From assembly GCA_030998225.1 (NCBI GenBank), contig JAPYXD010000412.1, positions 1 to 64,000 on the forward strand: a stretch of 64,000 bases of DNA, given 5' to 3'. Origin of the DNA: Diplolepis rosae. Its lineage: Eukaryota; Arthropoda; Insecta; Hymenoptera; Diplolepididae. Both the position numbers and the translations under genes were made by a program. The notes beneath the pieces were generated by a model. That model made no database searches. It saw only the letters and a list, made by a program, of their open reading frames with translations, and was not told where the DNA came from. The stretch's first letter is position 1, and every line of letters starts with the position of its first letter. Below, one piece after another: positions 21,212-30,907 of the stretch.

Positions 21212-22499
21212 CCAGGGGTGTTAGTTGAAATTTGCCGGATTTACTCATAGATGTCGCTAGAGATATGTATATATTTCTATGATTTGGCATCTATGTCATA
21301 TTTTTCTATGGACAATAACCTTCAAAAATACACAATTACATTCTGCCAAAATAATAGCATCATAGTTGTTTACCTCAGTGAATATGTCGAGTTTCGTTCC
21401 AAGTAAATCGCATTTGCGGCATTCGTTGCTTTTCTTATTTCATCAAAAGAAAAAAGCAGTTGATGCTCATCGATTGCTGGTAGAAACTTATGGTGAAGAT
21501 GCTCCAGTGATTAGAACATGTGAGACATGGTTTCGTCAATTTAAAACTGGAGATTTCGATTTAACAGACAGTGAACATCCTGGTGCAGCGAAAAAGTTCG
21601 AAGACGAGGAATTGCAGGCGTTATTGGATGAAGACCCAATCCAATCGCAACAACAATTGGCACAAACACTAAATGTGACCCCAGGAGCAATTTTCCAACG
21701 TTTAAAAGCCATGGGAAAAATCCAAAAGTGTGGAAAATGGGTACCACGCCAACTGAACGATAGACAAATGGACAATCGAAAAAACCATTTGTGAAATGCT
21801 GCTTCAACGGTTCGAAAGGAAATCTTTTTTGCATCGAATTGTCGGGGGGGACGAAAAATGGATTTATTTCGAGAACCCGAAGCGGAAAAAATCATGGCTT
21901 TCACCTGGTGAGGTCGGCCCATCGACTCCAAAGCCAAATCGCTTTGGCCGTAAGACAATGCTCTGTGTTTGGTGGGACCAGTGTGGTGTGGTGTACTTCG
22001 AGTTATTAAAACCTGGTGAGACGGTGAATACGGATCGCTACCGACAACAAATTAACTATTTGAATCATGCGTTGATCGAAAAACGGCCGGAATGGTCCCG
22101 AAGACATGGCAAAGTTATCCTACAACATGACAACGCACCGTCTCATACCGCTAAAGTGGTGAAGAACACATTGAAAGCATTGAATTGGGAAATATTATCG
22201 CACCTGCTGTCTTCTCCAGACCTCGCCCCGTCCGACTATAACCTTTTCGCATCGATAGGACACTCACTCGCAGAGCAGCGCTTCGCCAATATTGAAGAAG
22301 TCAAAAAATGGCTCGTCGAATGGTTTGCCTTGAAAGAGAAAAAGTTTTTTTGGAATGGTATCCATGATTTGCCTCAAAGATGGGCAAAATGTGTAGAATC
22401 CAATGGTCAATACTTTGGATAAAATTTTTTTGGGATTCCCTTGAGAATTGAGTGTTTTCTTTATTGAAAAAACCGGAAAACTTTAACTAACACCCCTGG
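21212..22499 (+). mobile_element. mariner copy D, nearly intact, inside piggyBac
   Basis: The terminal repeats CCAGGGGTGTTAGTTGAAAT at 21212 and its diverged reverse complement ending CACCCCTGG at 22499 are flanked by TA (21210-21211 and 22500-22501). The length of 1288 bp is typical. It is mauritiana-like, related to copy A. Apart from one frameshift the transposase is full length, so this is probably the youngest mariner in the window. Confidence 0.95.
21384..22422 (+). pseudogene. mariner transposase with a single frameshift
   Basis: The start MSSFVPSK at 21384 is preferred over the upstream in-frame ATG at 21366 because mauritiana-group transposases begin this way. The N-terminal helix-turn-helix half runs to about 21780. 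The frame then shifts by one at a run of six A (21779-21784), consistent with one extra A, and continues as EMLLQRFERKSFLHRIV to the end DLPQRWAKC and NGQYFG (stop 22420-22422). All three catalytic Asp are present: GGDEKW, QHDNAPSH and SPDLAPSDYN. No other stop is seen. A sequencing error in the A run is possible, in which case the gene could be intact. Confidence 0.93.
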
Positions 22500-22576
22500 T
22501 ATGTATACAATTTTTACTATTGTCATTTTTCTTCACTATTGATCGAACAGTGTATCATACTTTTATCTTCCATAAA

Positions 22577-24344
22577 ATGACTGAAAATGAAGCTTGGAGT
22601 AGTGGCGAGTCCGAACCAGAAAATGAAGTATCAGAAAATGAAGACATCGGCGAAATCGATGCGGAAGACTTTTATTATACGTAGGATGTACTTTGGACCG
22701 TATAACGATTCTCCAAAGCATTAATTCTCCCAGGCGCAGTGAACTTCACGCTGGAAATTCTAAGAATTTTTAGGCGCGCATTATAATTCACAAGAAAGGC
22801 GCCTAAAAATTCTTAGGATTTCCAGCGTGAAGTTCACTGCGCCTGGGAGAATTAATGCTTTGAAGAATCGATATACGGTCCAAAGCTCACCCTACCTTAT
22901 TATAACGAAACTCAATTGTTTGAGGACGCGCATTTTTACCTATCGATCAAAAGTTTTGAAGGTAGCTCCAAAATAAATCCGAATATCTGTTTCTCAGGAA
23001 ATAGGCCAATCGATTATTTCAATTATTTTTGTGATTCTTCTTTGTTCAAAAAAATTGTAGAGGTGACGAATCGTTATGCAACTCAAAATCCTATCTCTCA
23101 ATCTTCCCACATGAAAGCTTGGTCCCCTGTCACAAAAACAGAATTTGAAAATTTTCTTGGCCTTTCGATTCTAATGGGCCATGTCCAGAAAGGCGATCTG
23201 CAAAGTTATTGGTCTACAGATCTTTTGCTACACACTCCAATTTTTGGTCAAATAATGTCTCGCGATAGAAATGTTCACATCCTGCTATGTTTACATTTTC
23301 AAGATAATGAAGAAATATTAAATCATCCTTTAGTGAAAATAAAGTCAGTAATAGGACATGTACAAAGTAAATTTTCGGCATTCTTACTCCAGGGAAAAAT
23401 CTGTGCATGGATGAAAGTCTATTATTATGGACAGGTAGGCTTCGATTCAAGCAATATATTCCTTTGAAGAGGAATCGCTTTGGCATCAAGCTCTACATGA
23501 TTGTAGACTGCGAGACGGCATTCGTATTGGGTTTTGTTGTTTACACTGGTGTAGACACTGATTATCAGAAGTTTGATACGGGTGTTACTGTCGATATTGT
23601 AGCTCACTTTTTACAACTTTATTTTTATAAGGGTCATGTTGTATATATAGACAATTGGTATAAATCTCCCACTTTAGCAGAATTTTTACATGATCGTGAT
23701 ACAGGCATGTGTGGCACGGTGAAAGCAAATAGAAAGGGAATGCCAAAGCTTGAAAGCAAGTTAGTCCGAGGTGAAGTACAAGTCTCTTACAGTGATGTGT
23801 GGATGGCAGTGAGGTGGGAAGATAACGTTGCGTTCGCATGCATACAAGTGTGCACGAACTTGAATTCTGTGCAACTGGAAAAAAATGTTATCGAACAAAT
23901 GAAGACATTATAAAGCCAAGGTGTGTTCACGAGTAGAATCAAAATATGGGTGGTATCGATAATGTTGATAGACAATTATCTATTACAGAAACAGTACGAA
24001 AAACAATGAAATGGTATCGAAAGCTTTTTTTTCATCTTCTTGATCTTTGTCTATCCAATGCCCACGCATTATATAAAATGAGAAACGAAGGAGCTACACC
24101 ATTTCCTTCATTTCGATTACAGCTTTTTAGATCATTATTGAAACTTTTTCCTTCTTCAAGCATCTCTCCTAACAAAGATCCTACCACGTGATTAGTCGGC
24201 CGCCATTTTCCGAGGCAAGGTACAAATCGAAGGTGCCACCTGTGCTCTTTGCGTGAGACGATATGCATATGTCCCAGTTGTGATACCATACTATGCGCAG
24301 TACCATGCTTTGAAGAGTGCCACACAAAAGAGTCATTATCGTAA
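22577..24344 (+). pseudogene. piggyBac transposase pseudogene
   Basis: The start at 22577 gives an acidic N-terminus (MTENEAWSSGESEPENE) that ends at TAG 22682-22684, next to the MITE. The core (DDE_Tnp_1_7 fold) runs 22900-24190 with two breaks: a frameshift near 23390-23410 and a second frame change plus a TAG between 23911 and 23946. The catalytic Asp positions remain: CMDES, VYIDNWYKSP, and both Asp of GGIDNVDRQ. A TGA at about 24189-24191 precedes the C-terminal Cys-rich zinc domain (RCHLCSLRET, CICPSCD, CAVPCFEECH), which ends with TAA at 24342-24344. The enzyme would excise precisely at TTAA. The copy is dead, but all catalytic residues survive. Confidence 0.95.
22691..22885. mobile_element. 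195-bp hairpin MITE inside the piggyBac gene
   Basis: Two 87-base arms, 22691-22777 and 22799-22885, are reverse complements with about three mismatches, around a 21-base loop. The ends are CTTTGGACCGTAT and ATACGGTCCAAAG. The 195 bases equal 65 codons, so the piggyBac frame is kept on both sides. The family and target duplication are unclear. The near-perfect pairing suggests recent insertion or gene conversion between the arms. Confidence 0.9.
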
Positions 24345-24367
24345 AGTCAATCATTCCGACATGGGAA

Positions 24368-24480
24368 GCAAGGGGACTCACAAAAATAAAGCATCCAGAA
24401 ACACGAGAGGAAAGGGGGCTCACAAAAATAAAGCACCCTAACGCGAGAGTCAAGGGGACTCACAAAAATCAAACACCCCA
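24368..24480 (+). repeat. three 40-bp tandem repeats after piggyBac
   Basis: Units begin near 24368, 24409 and 24449, each with AAGGGG(A/G)CTCACAAAAAT and then A(A/C)CACGAGAG or similar. They lie about 25 bases past the piggyBac stop codon, where subterminal repeats of such elements can occur. The open frames here (KGTHKNKA-like repeats) are a by-product of the DNA repeat. Confidence 0.8.
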
Positions 24481-25289
24481 ATTGGATCACTTTTTCGCCA
24501 CGTCCACGTCGCTGATCCTGGGTCATGATGAGAGTGAATGTCAAAATATTTCTTGACATCTCCGGAGATGTGGCAGTAGCTTGCTGCGTTTGTAGTAGAA
24601 ATGGAATTTAGCCTTGAAATAGAGATTTTCTAGGTCAAGGGTGCCTGTGGGAATTTTTTTACTATTTTTCACGTATTCCGCGGATCAAACTACATACGAA
24701 AACCGTCTAAAAACCTGGCTTATATTAGAAATAAAATTTATCCTTGATTGGGTATCACAGCAAGAATTTACAGTGAAGTAATAGCTAGGATAAATCATTG
24801 ACAATAGTAATTCAAAAATTAAAACTACCGCATTCATCTAGCAATAAACAAATACAGACGAATAAATAAATAAATTTAGCAACGCATTTTTTTTCTAAAT
24901 TAACAATTAAAAATAAAATTCAAAGTAACTACGATATTACAGTATATAATAATAATTTATTTATAACAGTCTTTTTTCAAATTCAACACTTTGAACAGAT
25001 TTTCATACAAAAACGATAAAGGATCAATTTCAATATCACAACAGCTTATTCAAACTTCGAACCTTTTTACAGCCTCAAACAGTCAAAAGTCGCGGCCATA
25101 CGGTCAAGGCAACAAAGAATGAAGAAATTAAGGTCTACAGAATAGTTTATCAAAATTTAAAAAAATCAAAAATTCTCAATTTCGCTCACAAAAGGACAAA
25201 ATTTAGGGACATTGATATAAAGTATTATTTATCTTGACTAACTTAACAGTTAATATTGGTAAATTGGTCGCTACAACTAGAAAAATTGC
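24481..25289. other. AT-rich spacer with a 16-bp perfect palindrome
   Basis: The palindrome ACATCTCCGGAGATGT occupies 24556-24571. No gene or right piggyBac terminus is recognised. The sequence becomes strongly AT-rich toward 25 kb. Confidence 0.4.
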
Positions 25290-25637
25290 ATGGCACATAA
25301 AAACTCACACATAGTGTTCAAACACGATTCAAACACTATAATTTCAGTCTATTTTGAATTATTAAAAAACAAAGTAGGCGACTTTTTATATGATCCAAAT
25401 TTAACTATTAATCTAATCCAGAAAGAAAAATTATCCTCCATTAATAATATCAATCATCTCAAAATTTACATTATTCACAACGCCACCCTTACAACAAGTG
25501 GTGCAGTAAAAATTCCCATATTAAATGAAGAAATAGAATTTAACGTTATAAATCCAGACGTAGGTACAGGCATATCTGGAGTAATTGGAAAAAAATTCCC
25601 AACCCTTTTCAAAATAAATATTCCGGACAAGGTGTAA
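25290..25637 (+). pseudogene. orphan gypsy protease-like ORF
   Basis: This 115-codon open frame contains FLYDPNLTINLIQKEKL followed by LTTSGAVKIPILN and GTGISGVIGKKF. The pattern matches the protease segment of the neighbouring gypsy elements (FLVDTGADISVIK in element 1, FLVDPGSDINLIK in element 2), but the active site reads D-P-N instead of D-T-G, so it cannot cleave. It lies upstream of element 1 gag, so it is not in its normal place and probably belongs to another, truncated copy. The frame itself is intact. Confidence 0.5.
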
Positions 25638-25944
25638 ATGTTCCTTAGGATATTACAACATTGGAAATAACTGTAGTCATTATAATTAAAAATTTTTATG
25701 GGTCAACTTATTTTAAAGGACTAATTCCTTCATTGGACATTACACAACAAAAAAAATTTTTCTTTTTCGAAAAACCAAATTCAGGATTTTTGAAAAAGTC
25801 GGTTTTCCAGCAATAATCGAAATTAAGTATCAGGTGCTAAATTTAACATAATTTTACACATAAGGAGCATTTGTAACTCCTGTTTTCTAGAAAAACTATA
25901 TTTTAGGAGTTTTATTCAATTTTTCGAATAACTATAAAATCAAA

Positions 25945-26989
25945 ATGCCTCACGACAAAAATAGTACCACTCGTGACAAAACGCAGGGTGGAGAGTTCAT
26001 AGGGAACATCTCACGCACCCTTAGCGACGCCATGGTCACTTCAATGGCGGAATATTTTGCTATACAGCAAGGGATCATGAATATACCTATTTTAACGGTA
26101 AAAAAATGCCATTTAGGGACTTTATTAAACGTGACGTGTTAAACGGAGAATCCAGTGTACCTGCAAATTGCAAAAGGCAGTACATAATGGCGGTACTAGC
26201 GCGATTGAAGGGTGCTGCAAGAGATAGTACTCACGGAAAAACATTTTCTACAATAACTGATTCAATACAGCATCTTAAACAGCGCTTTGACCCCCACAAA
26301 ACTTACTCGTGGTATTTGCATGAGATATCCACAATTAGGATGTTTCGCAGCGAAAGTGTAAGCAAGTTTTGTGACAGAATCACACTACTAAAATCCGCAG
26401 CTCAAGCAGCGTTAGAAGATAAATACCAGAACGCGGAGCAAATGCTACCACCTTTGAATGATTGCGCCTTAGAGGCTTTCATCCGAGGACTACCTGATGT
26501 GATATCAGGAATGGTGGAGTCACGGAATCCATTTTCATTGGAAGCAGCATTAAAGTACGCACTCCAGTATGGAGCCCTCATATTAGGTTTGCATCATCAC
26601 CGGACAGAAATAGAACAATCGAACCCAGACAAGGACCAGCAGGGATAATAAGGAGACATACATCACCAATAGTGCCTAATTACCCAAGTAACTACGCACC
26701 CCCATTTCAATACCCACCTTATTTACCTTATCAACCTTATCCGTACTATCCAAGTATGCACACGTTAAACAACCCTTACCCTAATCACAATTACCCATAT
26801 AAAGGAACTAATACACCCCCGAGAGCACAATCACCCGCTCCAGCTAATAAAAGTGATTTAAACTTCGACTCCGCTCGCCGAACAGACGCGACGATGGGCG
26901 TGGAGAAGACAGAGCGTCAGACGAGCGTAAGATTTCTCAAGAAGGAAGAAAAATCTTCTGTACCAAACTCAGTCAAGAATCCCCAGTAG
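25945..26989 (+). pseudogene. element 1 Gag, frameshifted
   Basis: The start is MPHDKNSTTRD at 25945; the frame shifts near 26100 and continues (26106-26648) as a capsid-like region with AVLARLKGAARDSTHGKTF, LKQRFDPHKTYSWYL and ALEAFIRGLPDVISG. The same features are found in element 2 Gag. After a stop at 26647 a third frame (26672-26989) is Pro/Tyr-rich (PPYLPYQPYPYYP). No CCHC knuckle is present in Gag, as in errantiviruses. Gag would form the particle and bind genomic RNA. Confidence 0.85.
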
Positions 26990-28111
26990 TAGAGCTTTCG
27001 TCGAATGAACTTTTACAGTCAAAGGCAAGGTTTTTAGTAGACACAGGTGCGGACATAAGTGTTATTAAATTAAATGCTTTAGATGAGGACCTACTGGTCA
27101 ATGAAAATGAAGCAATAGAAATTACAGCAATTACCCAAAGTAGAATTTCAACCATTGGCACTGTGAACATTGAATTAATGAAATCTAAAATCACCTTGCA
27201 TGTGATACATTCTGATTTCCCAATAAGACAGTAAACAAACCTGAAGAAGTGATAAAACACCTTCGACTACATCATTTGAACCCCGAGGAAAAGGAACACG
27301 TACTGGAGATAATTAGGGACTTCCCTGATAATTTTTACCTACCAGGAGAACCCCTAACCCCCACTCATTTAGTACATCACAAAATTCACACCTTGGACGA
27401 CGTACCTATGAACTCCAGACCATACCGATTTTCACCCTCTCAAAAGGAGGAAGTTGAGAGAGTAATACAATAAATGAAGACAGAAGGAGCGATTCAAAAT
27501 TCAAAATCTCCTTATAACTCACCCCTACTGATTATACCCAAGAAAATGGACGCCACATTAAAAAAGAAATGGAGAATAGTAATTGACTTTCGGCTTTTAA
27601 ATGAAAAAACAATTGGGGATGCATGCCCATCTCCAAATATTGCAGATATTTTAGATCGGTTAGGTACTGCACAATACTTCTCTATTTTTGATCTAGCCAG
27701 TGGTTTTCATCAAATAGAGCTAGACCAAATGATAGACAAAAAACAGCATTTTTATCATTAAATGGGCATTATGAGTACGTCAGAATTCCCATGGGATTGA
27801 AAAATTCAGCGGCTACATTCCAGCGCCTAATGGACCAAGTTCTACTAGGACTGCAGGGCACTGAACTATTCGTCTATCTGGACGAAATAGTAATATACGC
27901 TAAAGACTTAGAAGATCACGGAAAGAAGGTAAGACGTCTTCTCAAACAACTGAAAGAAGCTAACCTGTCACTACAACCGGAAAAGTGCGAATTTCTTTTG
28001 AAAAAAATATCATATTTAGGACATATAAATACAGACAAAGGAGTAAAGCCAGATCCTAAAAAGATCGAGGCTGTTCAAAATTTTCCCAGACCAAAAACAT
28101 CAGGAACATAA
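26985..28111 (+). pseudogene. element 1 protease and reverse transcriptase
   Basis: The protease, in a different frame from the preceding Gag part, has ARFLVDTGADISVIK with an intact D-T-G and ends at about 27233. RT starts near 27249: LNPEEKEHVLEI, KIHTLDDVPMNSRPYRF, a TAA at 27471-27473, NSKSPYNSPLLIIPKK, then FSIFDLASGFHQI (first catalytic Asp). A frameshift near 27750 follows, then MGLKNSAATFQRLMD. The catalytic Y-L-D-D is Y-L-D-E (Glu codon 27884-27886), which should abolish polymerisation. The RT end breaks again at about 28110. Confidence 0.92.
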
Positions 28112-29871
28112 AACAATTCCTAGGACTAACTGGATATTACAGAAGATTCATCAAGGAATTCTCAGCGAGAGCAAAGCCTCTATCAAATTTATTAAAAAAG
28201 GAAGTATTATTCAAATGGGGACCAGAGGAAGAGAAGAGCTTCAAGGATCTACGACAGGCTCTGTATGAAAGACCCATATTACAATACCCTGATTTTGAAA
28301 AACCCTTTACAGTAACCACTGACGCCTCAGATTATGCTATAGGAGCCGTTCTGAGCCAAGAGAAGGACGGAATGGATCTCCCTGTGGCATATATGTCAAG
28401 AGTGTTAGTTGGACCTGAATTAAATTATTCCACAACGGAGAAGGAATGCCTTGCGGTTCTTTACGCGGTACAACAATTTCGACCTTACATTTATGGAAGC
28501 AAATTTACCCATATGAGCGACCATGAACCCCTCAGGTGGATAAATTCTGTAAAAGATCCAGGCCAAAGACTAATTCTCTGGAGACTTAAATTAAGAGACT
28601 ATGAATATGAATTTAAATACAAACCAGGTAAATTAAATACTAATGCTGATGCCCTATCAAGAAATCCAATCGTAGAAAATTCTGACAAAGAAGGCGAAGA
28701 AGAAAAACAGCCTGCCAGGTTGCTGCCAATGCTGACTAGGCAAGCTAACAAACGAGAGGAAAACAGCTCAAAACTAAGTTCGAGAACTGTAGAATCTGAA
28801 GCCAAGAATAAACCCGTGGTTCAAACTAGAAAAGGACTTACTTCTAGGATTGCAACCTCTAAACCATCTACTTTAAGACCGCAGGAACCAAGCCTCGCTA
28901 GGTCCAAGTCTAGCGCATCAACATCAGCCGAGCTGGACAGAAGCACTATCACTAAACGCCTGATTCGGCGACGGGTAGAGACTCAACAAGCTCAGAATCG
29001 ACCAGATTACAAAGAAGATAGTAGTTCAGAAGAAACAGAAAGGGATCAAGAACCACCCCCAATTTTCAGAAAAAGAAAAAGTGTACTGTCGAGTTTGAAC
29101 TTGACACCTGCAGCGTACCCATCATCAACAATACCAAAGAGTGCACCGGCAAAAGCACCAGAGTGTTCAACTGAATTCTTCCCAGAAGACCAGGAAAAAT
29201 TAACCCCTATGACAGAAAAGCAAGAGGCAGGACCCATTAAAATGGTGAGCATGCCACTCAGCGACAGCGATGACAGCAAAACAGAAAAAGAACAGGAAAA
29301 AGATCAGATGGAACAAGAAAAGTCTAGTAAGGAAAATATAGAAAAATCATTTTCACGATTTGAGCAATCTTTAAAGGCACATGAAGACTGGCTGGAAAAG
29401 ACAGAGATGGATAAAGAAGCCCCGATTCTTGAAGTCGCAGCAATTTTGGAAGGAGAAAATAATCAAGAGCTCCTTGTTGCCATCAAAGAAATGGAACCTG
29501 AAAGCGAGACCGTATTCACGAACAGGATTGAATCAGCTATAAAAATAGCTGAAGAATTATTCAAAGAGACTCAGGAAAAAGGAAAGGTGATAAATTCCAA
29601 AAGTAAGGAAAATCTGGACCCCGGTATTTCGTCTTCAGATAAAGAAGCCCCTACCAGAAATCTACATGCTCACACCAGAAACAGTGTCACTTATGACCCT
29701 GGAATAGCTTCAACCCCCGATGCTTTAGGGAAATTTACCCCCTCAGCACTAGTTTGCCGTCTGACCATTCGCGACCGTCAATCACTGGCATCCCTCCGGC
29801 ACTGCCTAAGGCCTATAAAACGTCCAGTGGAACGGAGATGCACAGTAGTAAAAACGTGCAGGTTAGACTAA
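28112..29871 (+). pseudogene. element 1 RNase H plus long acidic linker (open frame)
   Basis: This frame is open for about 585 codons. It begins with the RT connection (FLGLTGYYRRFIKEFS) and RNase H (TVTTDASDYAIGAVLSQ, TEKECLAVLYAVQQFRPY, HMSDHEPLRW), ending at LNTNADALSRNP near 28665. About 360 codons of Glu/Lys/Ser-rich, low-complexity sequence follow to about 29750. The last 40 codons run into the start of the integrase frame. The linker is much longer than in textbook gypsy elements. Element 2 also has a long linker at this place, so it is a feature of this lineage. Its role is unknown. Confidence 0.85.
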
Positions 29872-30864
29872 GTAGCTGTCGCGAGAATTTCACTTATTTG
29901 AAAAGTAACTATGTACATTTTCTCTCGGCTGACTGTGAGTTTGTCACCCCCGTAAGCCGACTACTTGTGGACTTGGGTGCAGTTGACCCCCAGGACCTGA
30001 AGGATAGGAAACCTAAAATAGGAGAAGTGCTTATCACTCCTCATAAACGTTTTAACATATATTCACTCATGGTTAAACAAAACCATTTTGAAGAGGTAAA
30101 CGAAGAATACGTTAAAGTAGCCATACATAATTTGAGAATAGCCTTAGAAAGAGAAACTATTCCGGAGTTTCGCATTTCAAAATATGGAGATATTAGTGGC
30201 ACATTACCAAAAGGCAAATTGCGCGAGTTACTAACTCAAGAATTCGTTAATTCCAAAATAGAAATAACGATATGTTATGGCAACGCAAATATACCCCCAG
30301 AGGAGTTACGTACTCAAATTATTTCTGTAAATCATGAAAGTAAAATTGGGGGCCACAAAAGGGATAAAGAAAACATATCGAAGAATTAGAGAAAGATACA
30401 TGTGGCCAGGACTTAAAGATCAAGTTACTGAATTTGTCAGAAAATGTGACATTTGCCAAAAACAAAAAATTGTACGGGCTAAAATTCACGAACCCATGTT
30501 AATCACCGATACACTCCTCGACACCTTCGACAATGTATCCCTAGACACAGTAGGAAAATTGCCTACCACCCCTGATGGATATAAACATATATCGGAAATT
30601 ATATTAATAGCAGCAAAAAATTTGATCACCGCGAAGGAACATTCAAAAGAAAATTATGATCGAAAGGTAAAGCCATTTTAAGGGAATGTAGGAGATCAGG
30701 TATACGTCAAAAGGGAAGCCAAAACACACGGAAAATTGGATAATAAATACCACGGACCCAACACTCTTATAAAAATATTAGACAAAAACAACACCATGTT
30801 GGAAAAACCCGACGGGAAACTATTCCAGAAACATTTTAATAAACTTAAGTTAGTGCACAACTAA
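29754..30864 (+). pseudogene. element 1 integrase, core deleted
   Basis: The N-terminal extension includes SNYVHFLSADCE and GEVLITPHKRFNIYSLMVK and continues to IGGHK near 30350, where a frameshift splits the HHCC zinc domain (second half GIKKTYRRIRERYMWPGL, KCDICQKQK). The first catalytic Asp is in VSLDTVGKL near 30540. At about 30592 the frame jumps to AAKNLITAKEHSKENYDRK, so most of the DDE core, including the second Asp and the Glu, is deleted. The C-terminal part after a TAA near 30680 has GDQVYVKRE and KYHGPNTLIK (GPY/F-like) and ends with TAA at 30862-30864. No chromodomain is present. Confidence 0.9.
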
Positions 30865-30883
30865 AAATTAAAAAACTATTAAC

Positions 30884-30900
30884 CGCAGTTTTTTTTACAG
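30884..30900 (+). promoter_or_regulatory. strong 3' splice acceptor before ORF3
   Basis: A run of T followed by ACAG (CGCAGTTTTTTTTACAG) ends at 30900, seven bases before the ORF3 start codon. Errantiviruses make their third reading frame from a spliced subgenomic RNA, so an acceptor here fits. The donor was not identified. Confidence 0.55.
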
Positions 30901-30907
30901 GAAAATC

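Larger units (their letters stand above)
20983..24344 (+). mobile_element. piggyBac element with two nested insertions
   Basis: The left end is CCCTTTAGTTGCGGGGGTGG at 20983, running into a perfect palindrome at 20999-21018 (GTGGTCGATATATCGACCAC). CCC.. termini next to TTAA are typical of piggyBac; the flanking bases here are TTCAA, so the target may have mutated. Mariner D (21212-22499) sits in the 5' untranslated part and a hairpin MITE (22691-22885) in the coding part. The transposase reading ends at 24344. A matching right terminal repeat was not found; three tandem repeats follow at 24368-24480. Confidence 0.85.

Noticed and set aside
21536..21958. Minus-strand 140-codon frame
   Set aside because: Antisense to the mariner D transposase, so a shadow frame.
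24253..24556. Frames with repeated KGTHKNKA-like peptides
   Set aside because: They are translations of the 40-bp DNA tandem repeat after the piggyBac stop, in more than one frame, so not a repeat protein.
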